Made by a program: the position numbers and the translations under genes. The notes under the pieces are model-generated. The model was not told where the DNA came from. It did no database searches and worked only from the letters and a program-made list of their open reading frames with translations. Shown one piece after another: positions 52,157 through 59,323 of a stretch of 64,000 bases of DNA (its first letter is position 1; the number at the start of each line of letters is the position of its first letter). Origin of the DNA: Ferruginibacter sp050611725 (lineage in GTDB: Bacteria > Bacteroidota > Bacteroidia > Chitinophagales > Chitinophagaceae). The stretch is taken from assembly GCF_050611725.1 (NCBI RefSeq), contig NZ_JBODJB010000001.1, positions 1,488,001 through 1,552,000 of the forward strand. Reading direction: 5' to 3'.

Positions 52157-52225
52157 GTTATAAGTAATGAGTAGTAAGTAATAAGATTGTTTTATGCTTA
52201 CAACCTACGACTTACAACTTAAAAC
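52157..52225. repeat. Palindromic AGTAATAAG/CTTACAACTT-type spacer (rpsE-rpmD)
   Basis: Arms at 52157-52185 and 52197-52225 are complementary at 21 of 29 positions with an 11-nt loop. It begins 4 bp after the rpsE stop and ends 8 bp before the rpmD ATG, the same distance as behind rpsQ and rplN. Confidence 0.65.
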
Positions 52226-52233
52226 TATATAAA

Positions 52234-52416
52234 ATGGCTAAGATTAAAGTAACACAAATAAAAAGCGTAATTGACAGACCTGAGCGTCAGAAGAGAACTA
52301 TGCAAGCGCTGGGTTTAAGAAAATTAAACGCTACTGTTGAAGTAGAAGCTACTCCTCAAATTTTAGGAATGGTAACTAAGGTTAACCATTTAATTAAAGT
52401 AGAAGAGGTTAAGTAA
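52234..52416 (+). CDS. rpmD: 50S ribosomal protein L30
   Basis: 60 aa. KVTQIKSVIDRPERQKRTMQALGLRKLNATVEVEATPQILGMVTKVNHLIKVEEV is a complete uL30. Confidence 0.96.
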   Translation: MAKIKVTQIKSVIDRPERQKRTMQALGLRKLNATVEVEATPQILGMVTKVNHLIKVEEVK

Positions 52417-52520
52417 TTTGCAAATGTGCCAATATGCCAATCTGCAAATGGTTACTAGCAACAGATAAACTTTAAATTGAATTTTGCACATTTGCATATT
52501 TGCTAATCTGCACATTAATA
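52417..52520. repeat. Palindromic GCAAATGTGCCAATATGCC-type spacer (rpmD-rplO)
   Basis: The left part (TTTGCAAATGTGCCAATATG) and the right part (TTTTGCACATTTGCATATTTG) are imperfect reverse complements over about 21 bp with four mismatches. It starts right behind the rpmD stop. The remaining 42 bp before rplO include a small CGAGGGGTGATACCCCG hairpin (52526-52542). Confidence 0.6.
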
Positions 52521-52562
52521 ACAAGCGAGGGGTGATACCCCGTAAGTACAAAATCAAAAAAT

Positions 52563-53012
52563 ATGAAATTACACGAATTAAGACCAGCAAAAGGAGCAAC
52601 GCACAAAGCAATCCGTATCGGTCGTGGCGAAGCAAGTGGTAAAGGTGGTACATCTACAAAAGGTAACAAAGGTGGACAAAGTCGTGCCGGTTATAAAAGC
52701 AAACCAGCTTTTGAAGGTGGACAGATGCCAATTCAACGCCGTGTTCCAAAACGTGGGTTTAAAAATATTAACCGTGTTGAATACAAAGTGATCAACGTAG
52801 GTAAAATAGATCATTACGCTGAAAAATATGGTATTACTGAATTCAGCTTGCAAAATCTATACATTAACGGTTTAATCAGCCAGTTTGATAGCGTTAAGAT
52901 CTTAGGTGTAGGAGAAATTAAAGGAAAATATTCTTTTAAAGTAAATGCGGTAAGTGAAAAAGCAAAAACTGCAATTGAAGCTGCCGGTGGTTCAGTAGAG
53001 ATAATTAAATAA
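52563..53012 (+). CDS. rplO: 50S ribosomal protein L15
   Basis: 149 aa. MKLHELRPAKGATHKAIRIGRGEASGKGGTSTKGNKGGQSRAGYKSKPAFEGGQMPIQRRVPKRGF is the Gly-rich start of uL15. A terminator-like hairpin lies between it and secY. Confidence 0.97.
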   Translation: MKLHELRPAKGATHKAIRIGRGEASGKGGTSTKGNKGGQSRAGYKSKPAFEGGQMPIQRRVPKRGFKNINRVEYKVINVGKIDHYAEKYGITEFSLQNLYINGLISQFDSVKILGVGEIKGKYSFKVNAVSEKAKTAIEAAGGSVEIIK

Positions 53013-53028
53013 TTTAACGATATTTGCG

Positions 53029-53079
53029 GACGCATTTCTACTTGCCTTTATTTGGCAGGGTTGAAAAGCGTCTTTTTTC
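53029..53079 (+). terminator. Putative attenuator between rplO and secY
   Basis: GACGC (53029-53033) pairs with GCGTC (53068-53072); inside, TTTC/GAAA and TGCC/GGCA continue the stem around a TTTATTT loop, and TTTTTT follows at once. This has the form of an intrinsic terminator, in front of an essential gene. No promoter box was found between it and the secY start, so partial read-through or regulated termination is likely. Confidence 0.6.
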
Positions 53080-53111
53080 TTTTAATCAAAATATTTAAAT
53101 CGCTTAAGTCT

Positions 53112-54452
53112 GTGAAGAAATTCATTCAAACATTAAAGAATATCTGGAGCATTGAAGAGCTGCGGAAGAAAATATTATTTACCCTATTACTCATATTTAT
53201 TTATCGTGTTGGTTCGTACATCGTATTGCCAGGTATCGATCCTAATAAATTAGAGAACCTAAGTAAAAGCACTCAAAGCGGTATGCTTGGTTTGTTAGAT
53301 GCTTTTGTTGGTGGTGCGTTTTCTAAAGCGTCCATCTTTGCATTGGGTATCATGCCTTATATTTCTGCATCTATCTTTATGCAGTTGATGACAATTTTAG
53401 TTCCTCAAATGGCTAAAATTCAAAAAGAAGGAGAGAGTGGCAGAAAGAAGATCAATCAATGGACACGTTATCTAACAGTAATTGTTACTGCGTTTCAGGC
53501 TGCTGCCTATATCGGTTATCTTAAAAGCCCGGCTAATGCTGAAGCTTTGATCCAGTCTTTCAGCAGTTATTTTGTTCTTTCTACTGTGATCATTTTAACA
53601 GTAGGTACTTTGTTTGTAATGTGGTTGGGTGAAAAAATCACTGATAAAGGTTTAGGCAATGGTACTTCTATCATTATTATGATGGGTATCCTTGCAAGAT
53701 TGCCACAAGCATTCATTCAGGAATGGACATCAAGAGCTGCTAAAGGTGGTGGTGGTTTGTTGATCTTCTTAATTGAAATTGCATTTTTAGTTGCCATCAT
53801 CATGGGACTGATCATGTTAATTCAAGGTACAAGAAGAGTGCCTGTAAACTACGCTAAACAAATTGTTGGTAATAAACAATTGGGTGGTGCAAGAAACTTC
53901 TTACCATTGAAAGTAAATGCATCGGGTGTAATGCCGATCATCTTTGCTCAGGCAATTTTGTTCTTACCTACTATTTTCTCAGGATTTACCGGTGGCGGAT
54001 GGGCTAAATATTTTACAGATCATACCAATGTTATTTATATGTTGGTGTATTCTTTCTGTGTAATTGCATTTACCTTTTTATATACTGCTTTGATCTTTAA
54101 TCCTAAGCAAATGGCAGAAGATCTTAAGCGTAGTAATGGGTTTATACCGGGTGTAAAACCAGGCCAGCCAACTGCAGATTATATCGGTACCATTATGGAT
54201 AGAATTACTTTACCGGGAGCTGTATTACTTGCTTTTGTTGGTATTCTTCCGGGTATATTCCAATTGGTGTTTAATACGCAACAAGGTTTTGCAAGTTTTT
54301 ATGGTGGTACTTCTTTATTAATTATGGTTGGTGTAATTTTAGATACATTACAACAAATAGAAACTCAATTATTAATGCGTCAATACGATGGGTTAATGAG
54401 CGGTGGAAGAATTCAGGGAAGACAAACACAAACTGTAGCTTCGGGTATGTAA
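53112..54452 (+). CDS. secY: Preprotein translocase subunit SecY
   Basis: 446 aa from GTG 53112 (MKKFIQTLKNIWSIEELRKKIL). A TTG 60 bp upstream lies inside the attenuator hairpin and is rejected. Ten membrane helices; signatures YRVGSYIVLPGIDP, the plug region FVGGAFSKASIFALGIMPYISASIFMQL, GLGNGTSIIIMMGI and NGFIPGVKPGQPTADYIGTIMDRITLPGA. Forms the protein-conducting channel with SecE/G. Confidence 0.97.
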   Translation: MKKFIQTLKNIWSIEELRKKILFTLLLIFIYRVGSYIVLPGIDPNKLENLSKSTQSGMLGLLDAFVGGAFSKASIFALGIMPYISASIFMQLMTILVPQMAKIQKEGESGRKKINQWTRYLTVIVTAFQAAAYIGYLKSPANAEALIQSFSSYFVLSTVIILTVGTLFVMWLGEKITDKGLGNGTSIIIMMGILARLPQAFIQEWTSRAAKGGGGLLIFLIEIAFLVAIIMGLIMLIQGTRRVPVNYAKQIVGNKQLGGARNFLPLKVNASGVMPIIFAQAILFLPTIFSGFTGGGWAKYFTDHTNVIYMLVYSFCVIAFTFLYTALIFNPKQMAEDLKRSNGFIPGVKPGQPTADYIGTIMDRITLPGAVLLAFVGILPGIFQLVFNTQQGFASFYGGTSLLIMVGVILDTLQQIETQLLMRQYDGLMSGGRIQGRQTQTVASGM

Positions 54453-54453
54453 A

Positions 54454-54573
54454 CCCCCATCCCCTGAAGGGGAGTAAGGCAATAGCATAAAATTATATAA
54501 ACCCCGACGTTGTTGTCGGGGTTTGTTTTTAAATAATATTTTTAATTTTTATTTTCCCTTTAGGGGATAGGGG
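54454..54573. repeat. CCCCTGAAGGGG-type element between secY and map
   Basis: The left arm (CCCCATCCCCTGAAGGGGAG) starts 1-2 bp after the secY stop and is followed by TAAGGCAAT as at rplW-rplB. The right arm (CCCTTTAGGGGATAGGGG) ends 3 bp before the map ATG. Pairing is less perfect than at 18733, and a separate terminator hairpin sits in the middle. Confidence 0.75.
54499..54530 (+). terminator. Intrinsic terminator of the spc operon
   Basis: AAACCCCGAC/GTCGGGGTTT, a 10-bp stem with loop GTTGTT, followed by TGTTTTT, 47 bp after the secY stop. It implies that map is transcribed separately or by read-through. Confidence 0.87.
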
Positions 54574-54576
54574 TAT

Positions 54577-55383
54577 ATGATCCATTATAAAACAAAAGAC
54601 GAAATTGAGCTGATGCGTCAAAGCAGTTTACTGGTAAGTAAAACACTGGCGGAGGTTGCTAAGATCATTAAGCCGGGTATAACTACTCTGGAGATAGATA
54701 GTTTTGCTGAACAATTTATTCTGGATAATGGTGCCAAGCCTTCATTTAAAGGTTACGGTAAGCCTGCTTTTCCTTTTGCCTGCTGTATTTCTGTGAACGA
54801 TGCGGTGGTGCATGGGTTTCCTACTAATGATGCATTGAGGGAAGGTGATATTGTATCGGTTGATGTGGGTGTTTTTAAAAACGGGTTTCATGGTGATAGC
54901 GCTTATACCTTTGCGTTAGCAGGTGTTACTGATGATGTAAAAAAGTTATTAGCGGTTACAAAGGCCTCTTTGTACAAGGGTATTGAGAAGGCTGTACATG
55001 GTAACCGTATTGGAGATATTTCTTTTGCGATTCAACATTATACAGAGAAAGAGCATGGTTATGGTGTTGTAAGAGATCTTGTAGGGCATGGTTTGGGTGA
55101 ACATTTACATGAAGACCCACAGGTGCCAAATTATGGTAAAAAGGGCACAGGGGCTAAATTACTTGAAGGGTTGGTTATTGCAATTGAACCAATGATCAAT
55201 ATGGGTACAAAAAATGTTTATCACGATAAAGATGGCTGGACCATCAGAACGGAAGATGGTAAGCCAGCTGCACATTTTGAACATAATGTTGCTGTGCGGA
55301 AAGGAAAGGCAGATGTGCTTTCGTCTTTTGCTGAGATTGAGGCTTCGGAGAAGGGGAATGCGAATTTGTGTTCGGATTATTGA
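54577..55383 (+). CDS. map: Type I methionine aminopeptidase
   Basis: 268 aa. Removes the initiator Met. All active-site residues are present: H79 (VVHG), metal ligands D96, D107, H171, E204 and E235 (DVGV, GDSA, GHGLG, AIEPM, FEHNV). In most Bacteroidota infA, rpmJ, rpsM, rpsK, rpsD, rpoA and rplQ follow; here a repeat-rich scar follows and none of them appears in the remaining 8.6 kb. A decayed relative of its 3' end lies at 56999. Confidence 0.97.
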   Translation: MIHYKTKDEIELMRQSSLLVSKTLAEVAKIIKPGITTLEIDSFAEQFILDNGAKPSFKGYGKPAFPFACCISVNDAVVHGFPTNDALREGDIVSVDVGVFKNGFHGDSAYTFALAGVTDDVKKLLAVTKASLYKGIEKAVHGNRIGDISFAIQHYTEKEHGYGVVRDLVGHGLGEHLHEDPQVPNYGKKGTGAKLLEGLVIAIEPMINMGTKNVYHDKDGWTIRTEDGKPAAHFEHNVAVRKGKADVLSSFAEIEASEKGNANLCSDY

Positions 55384-55407
55384 TTCTTATTAGAATGAAA
55401 TATATAG

Positions 55408-55437
55408 GCCCTGTACATTTTGTGCAGGGCTTTTTTT
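55408..55437 (+). terminator. Intrinsic terminator of map
   Basis: GCCCTGTAC/GTGCAGGGC (one G-U pair) with loop ATTTT, then TTTTTTT, 24 bp after the stop. The identical hairpin stands behind the map remnant at 57284. Confidence 0.9.
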
Positions 55438-55440
55438 ATC

Positions 55441-55600
55441 AGTATTCTCTACTTTTTTTCTTGACAAAAAAAGTAGCCCCGAAATAATCGGGATGTGCCA
55501 CAAAAAAGTCAAGGACAAATAAATGGCTCTCCCGATTTTATCGGGACAAGCTGGCGCTTTGTCCGGCCAACGCCACGTGAGCAGTGTTTGGTTTGTTTGG
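55441..55600. repeat. Hairpin-rich intergenic repeat-like sequence
   Basis: The 407-bp gap from 55384 to 55790 holds no gene. It has a chain of palindromes: CTACTTTTTTT with AAAAAAAGTAG, CCCGAAATAATCGGG, TCCCGATTTTATCGGGA and ACAAGCTGGCGCTTTGT. From memory such CGGGA-hairpin sequences are dispersed in many Bacteroidota genomes, but only one copy is in this window, so repeat status is not shown here. Confidence 0.5.
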
Positions 55601-55648
55601 AAAGCTTTATATATGCTAGAATGATTGAAGTGGTATTTTGTTTTTTTT

Positions 55649-56400
55649 GCCCTTGTTGGTGTTCCATCTACGCTTCAATCTTCGCCGTTGTTTGGTCTTA
55701 TGACCAACAACGAATAATTTATATCATAAAAAACAACCCTTTCGATTTGTTTATCGTCTTTTGATATAATTATTATTCAAACATATAAATATGCCACAGC
55801 TTTATTCTGACTACTGGCCTACATTTTTTACTGCACAATTTTGGAATGGAAGCCATTGTTAAAAGAGAATAAATATAAAGATGAAATAGTTAAAAGTCTA
55901 CAATTTTTAGTGGAACAAAAGAGAATACGTCTATACGCTTTTGTAATAATGAGCAATCATATCCACTTAATTTGGCAGGCACTTCCCGGTCACACTCCGG
56001 GAAAAATTCAATTAAGTTTTATGAAATACACGTCACAACAAATAAAATTCGATCTTCAAAAATCTAATATAAATTTATTAAATCAGTTTAAAGTAGAGGC
56101 AAAAGATAGAAAATATCAATTTTGGGAACGTAATGCTCTTTCTATAGAATTGCGAAAAGGAAAAGTTTTTGATCAAAAAATTGAGTATTTGCATTTAAAT
56201 CCGGTAAAAGCAGGATTGTGTAATTATCCAGAGGAATATTATTATTCATCAGCAAAATTTTATTTAACAGGCATAGATGATTTTAAAATGCTCACTCATT
56301 ATAATGAGTAAAAACTTATTCTTAAATTTGATATTCATCGTTGGTGTATAACACACAACGATGGCGAAGATTGGAGCGTAGATGGAACACCAACAAGGGC
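55649..56400 (+). mobile_element. REP-type transposase element with 37-bp inverted repeats
   Basis: Ends at 55649-55685 and 56364-56400 are reverse complements at 36 of 37 positions. Inside each end lies a smaller hairpin (GTTGTTTGGTC with GACCAACAAC at 55687-55711; GTTGGTGT with ACACACAAC at 56340-56359). The interior encodes a broken TnpA_REP transposase. About 752 bp in all. Target-site duplication was not found. Whether the long repeats are true ends or flanking REP-like sequences is uncertain. Confidence 0.7.
55791..56311 (+). pseudogene. REP-associated Y1 transposase (TnpA_REP), frameshifted
   Basis: The frame opens at ATG 55791 (MPQLYSDYWPTFFTA) and breaks near 55833-55838; the rest continues in another frame from about 55841 (EWKPLLKENKYKDEIV) to a stop at 56309-56311. 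Inserting a single base at ACTGCA would join TFFTA to TILEWKPLL, the usual family sequence, so one base was lost or is a sequencing error. The HUH metal motif is in FVIMSNHIHLIWQA, and QKIEYLHLNPVKAGLCNYPEEYYYSSAKFY is the family C-terminus. These enzymes are domesticated or mobile relatives of IS200/IS605 transposases acting on single-stranded hairpin DNA. Confidence 0.85.
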
Positions 56401-56803
56401 GAAAGCCTTTTCAGACTATTTAACTTCAATAAATAATAACACCACATTTGATTTTTCTGCTCCTACGACAATAATTAATCAGAATGAAAAAATTGAAACA
56501 GCTAGAATTAATCTAACATTTATTGGTGGTGTTGAAATTTTTGCAAAATTGAAAAAAGAAGGTACAAATTGGATAGTAACTGATATTACTTCTAGTGATT
56601 ATGGAGTTACGCTTGGATGGGAATGGAATCAGCAATCATTTACGCAAAGCACTTCTGGAAACGAAATAATTGTCGATGTTTATGGCTTTATTGATTACAA
56701 TATTTTAATAGATGGATTAGGAACCCTTTATAAGAAAAAACAACATTACCAGTTAAAAATAAATAGCCAAACTGGTAAAATAACATATTTAGCAAAAAAA
56801 TAA
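56312..56803 (+). pseudogene. 5'-truncated gene of unknown function
   Basis: An open frame with no ATG runs from the transposase stop to TAA at 56801-56803. Its first part is the translation of the element's right end (THNDGEDWSVDGTPTRAKAF). From about 56402 it looks like ordinary coding sequence: SDYLTSINNNTTFDFSAPTT, then TARINLTFIGGVEIFAKLKKEG and GFIDYNILIDGLGTLYKKKQHYQLKIN. A TTG at 56549 could start an 84-aa remnant. The gene's beginning was probably replaced when the element inserted. I do not recognise the family. Confidence 0.6.
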
Positions 56804-56813
56804 ACACAAAATT

Positions 56814-56942
56814 ATGGAAATTAAAAGCATTGATTTAGGGCTATTAGTTTGGTCATTTGTTTGTCTCATTGTTGTTGGGCTGTTATCATACTATATATTT
56901 AAATTAGGTAATAGAGCAAGTAAGAAACGAAAACTAAAATAA
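56814..56942 (+). CDS. Small single-helix membrane protein
   Basis: 42 aa: a short acidic head (MEIKSIDLG), one hydrophobic helix (LLVWSFVCLIVVGLLSYYIF, about 10-29) and a basic tail (KLGNRASKKRKLK), so positive-inside orientation puts the C-terminus in the cytoplasm. It is 10 bp downstream of the truncated gene, close enough for a shared transcript. Unknown function; may be part of the same lost unit. Confidence 0.55.
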   Translation: MEIKSIDLGLLVWSFVCLIVVGLLSYYIFKLGNRASKKRKLK

Positions 56943-56998
56943 ATAACAGTTCTGACAGGTTCGGGTACAGGAAACAGAAAGTTTAATATTGTTTCCTG

Positions 56999-57262
56999 AA
57001 CCAAGGCAAAGAGCAACCGGGCGGTAACCTGGTGGAAGGAATGGTAATTGCTATTGAACCCCTGATCAATATGGCTACTAAAAATGTGTACCACGATAAA
57101 GATGGCTAGACCATAGGCACTGAAGATAGAAAACCTGCCGCTCATTTTGAGCATAATGTTGTTGTACAAAAAGGGAAAGCAGATGTGCTTTCTTCATTTG
57201 CAGAAATAGAAGCGGCTGAGAAGGGTAATGGAAATTTGTGTTCTGTGATGACTATTCATTGA
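56999..57262 (+). pseudogene. 3' remnant of a second methionine aminopeptidase gene
   Basis: Translates as residues ~183-268 of Map (EGMVIAIEPLINMATKNVYHDKDG, then TIGTEDRKPAAHFEHNVVVQKGKADVLSSFAEIEAAEKGNGNLCS). A TAG at 57107-57109 replaces the Trp codon at Map position 221, and the sequence before 56999 is unrelated. Many differences from the intact gene are silent, so the copy was under selection as a separate gene before it decayed. It ends in the same terminator as map. Confidence 0.88.
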
Positions 57263-57283
57263 TAATATCATTCAACATTTTTA

Positions 57284-57313
57284 GCCCTGTACATTTTGTG
57301 CAGGGCTTTTTTG
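57284..57313 (+). terminator. Terminator behind the map remnant
   Basis: Same hairpin as behind map (GCCCTGTAC, ATTTT, GTGCAGGGC) followed by TTTTTT, 22 bp after the remnant stop. It shows that the duplicated unit included the terminator. Confidence 0.85.
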
Positions 57314-57329
57314 AATAGGCTGTATAAGT

Positions 57330-57465
57330 TAAAAGTGCTTGCGTGAGGGATTGAAGCGGAAATCCTTTTTGTGAGGAACGAACAAAAAGATTGCAGCGTA
57401 AAGCCCGACCCAAAGGGGCACGCCATGATATTTTCATGCCCGGCACTAAAGCACCAGGCTATTCG
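57330..57465. repeat. Intergenic sequence with AATCCTTTTTGT hairpin
   Basis: Contains AATCCTTTTTGT and ACAAAAAGATT as near-complementary arms around GAGGAACGA, then GCAGCGTAAAGCCCGACCC and GGGGCACGCC. No gene is supported. I recall similar GGGATTGAAGCGGAAATCC sequences scattered in Bacteroidota genomes; only one copy is in this window. Confidence 0.45.
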
Positions 57466-58056
57466 TTACAATACTCTATACCGCATCTCCACTCTTTCAT
57501 CTTTCCAAATATGATCAGGGCTGATATAACTATCTCTGAATTTAAAGAGGACTCCGGTTTTGGCATAAATGGCTTGTACTAATTCTGAACAGATATATGA
57601 TTTGTTTCTTTCCCGTTTACCTATTTTGAAAAGAATACGAAGCATTATTCTGAATATTTCCCAATTATCGTATGGTCTGGTTAGTTCATCCAAACCAAAG
57701 CTGATGCCTTTATTCAGACTTTCTTTATTGACTTCTACATTTAATTTAGAGATAAACACTTTTCCTTTATACGGCCGCTTGGTTCCTTTATAATCTCTTA
57801 AGTATTTGGTCAGGGGCATTAGTCTGATACCAACGCTTGGTTCGGCTTCTAATACTAATACTCTTCCAAGCTCTTCATCTTTGTAAATTACGGCTACATG
57901 GCTCCAGGTGCTTTTGGTCAATCGTTGTATGATGCCGGAGAAAAGATAATTGCCACTGCAAAATAGAATATCTCCTGTTTTTAGAAATGGCCTTATTTTC
58001 TCGTAAGAAATAGTAGAAATATTTTTTAATTCTTTAGGAGATAACGCATTTGCCAT
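57466..58056 (-). CDS. YiiX-like permuted NlpC/P60 cysteine hydrolase
   Basis: 196 aa, no signal peptide. The permuted papain-like pattern is KTGDILFCSG (26-35), STWSHVAVIYKD with candidate catalytic His53, and NKSYICSELVQAIY with Cys156. Relatives cleave peptidoglycan or lipid-linked amide bonds, or act as acyltransferases; the substrate is not known here. Divergent from the flavoprotein gene, 43 bp apart. Confidence 0.82.
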   Translation of the reverse strand: MANALSPKELKNISTISYEKIRPFLKTGDILFCSGNYLFSGIIQRLTKSTWSHVAVIYKDEELGRVLVLEAEPSVGIRLMPLTKYLRDYKGTKRPYKGKVFISKLNVEVNKESLNKGISFGLDELTRPYDNWEIFRIMLRILFKIGKRERNKSYICSELVQAIYAKTGVLFKFRDSYISPDHIWKDERVEMRYRVL

Positions 58057-58099
58057 TTAAGTATGTATTTTTATTTTTCTAAGGTACGAATTGGATACT

Positions 58100-59323
58100 A
58101 TGAAAAGAAAAAGATTGATAGTAATTGGTGGTGGTGCTGCAGGCTTTTTTTGTGCAGTGAATGCGGCAAGAATGAATGAATTGCTGGAAGTGATCATTGT
58201 TGAAAAAACGAGCAAATTGTTGAGTAAGGTTAAGGTGAGTGGCGGTGGTCGTTGTAATGTTACACACCATTGTTTCAGCATTGCGGATATGGTTAAAAAA
58301 TATCCAAGGGGTGAAAGTTTTTTGAAAAAAGCGTTTCATCATTTTTTTACTTCGGATACGATTGCATGGTTTAAAGAAAGAGGAGTGGAATTAAAAGCTG
58401 AGGCCGATGGAAGGATGTTTCCGATTACTGATTCATCGCAAACCATTATTGATTGTTTGATGAAGGAGGTGAACAGGTTTGGGGTGGAGATCATGATGGG
58501 GAAGGAAGTGAGAGCGGTGACCTTGGACCATGGTCAATGGTCAATTGTCTTTAATTCTGGGAGTACAATAGTGGCAGACTATGTATGTATTGCCAGTGGC
58601 GGTTATCCTAAGTCTGTACAATTTGATTGGTTGAAACAAACAGGTCATACTATTGTAGAACCAACTCCATCTTTATTTACGTTCAATATGCCGGGGAATG
58701 CTATTACTGCATTGATGGGTATTACTGTGGAAAATGTTACCGTAAAGATCATCGGTAGTAAATTAACAGAATCGGGCCCTTTATTGATCACACACTGGGG
58801 TATGAGTGGACCGGCAATATTGAAGTTGTCTGCATGGGGAGCAAGAGAATTGAAAGCTAAAAATTATGAGTTTGGAATTATTGTGAACTGGTTGCCTGCT
58901 TATAATGAGAACAGTTTAAGAGAGCAGTTTCAAAAAATACGTTTTGATATTGCAGCACAGAAAATAGTTAATAGAAATCCGTTTGCATTACCGCAAAGAT
59001 TGTGGCAATATTTTTTACAACAGTCTGGTATAAACGAAGATATGCGTTGGGCTGATCTGCCGGCGAAGGAGCAAAATAAACTGATCAAGCATTTATGTGC
59101 TCAGGAATTTGCTGTAAAGGGTAAAACAACTTTTAAAGAAGAGTTTGTAACGGCAGGAGGAGTGGCACTTACGGATGTAGATCATAATACTATGCAGAGC
59201 AAAATTATTCCGAAATTATTTTTTGCAGGCGAAGTGCTGGATATTGATGGTGTAACCGGAGGTTTTAATTTTCAAAATGCATGGACGACAGCTTTTATAG
59301 CTGCGAAAGCAATAGGAAAATAG
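58100..59323 (+). CDS. HI0933-family FAD-dependent oxidoreductase (BaiN/RdsA-like)
   Basis: 407 aa from ATG 58100 (MKRKRLIVIGGGAAGFFCAVNAA). N-terminal Rossmann motif GGGAAG (residues 9-14), then SKVKVSGGGRCNVTH typical of the HI0933 family, YVCIASGGYPKSV and the C-terminal FAD contact FFAGEVLDIDGVTGGFNFQNAWTTAF. The family includes enzymes of steroid or thio-modification reduction, but for most members the reaction is unknown. It ends one base before a 34-bp palindrome arm. Confidence 0.92.
   Translation: MKRKRLIVIGGGAAGFFCAVNAARMNELLEVIIVEKTSKLLSKVKVSGGGRCNVTHHCFSIADMVKKYPRGESFLKKAFHHFFTSDTIAWFKERGVELKAEADGRMFPITDSSQTIIDCLMKEVNRFGVEIMMGKEVRAVTLDHGQWSIVFNSGSTIVADYVCIASGGYPKSVQFDWLKQTGHTIVEPTPSLFTFNMPGNAITALMGITVENVTVKIIGSKLTESGPLLITHWGMSGPAILKLSAWGARELKAKNYEFGIIVNWLPAYNENSLREQFQKIRFDIAAQKIVNRNPFALPQRLWQYFLQQSGINEDMRWADLPAKEQNKLIKHLCAQEFAVKGKTTFKEEFVTAGGVALTDVDHNTMQSKIIPKLFFAGEVLDIDGVTGGFNFQNAWTTAFIAAKAIGK

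Noticed and set aside
55495..55764. 89-codon open frame in the scar region
   Set aside because: Runs through hairpin sequences and the left inverted repeat; Cys/Phe/Trp-rich translation with no family resemblance.
57391..57582. 63-codon open frame upstream of the YiiX-like gene
   Set aside because: Overlaps the antisense end of a well-supported gene and repeat-like sequence.
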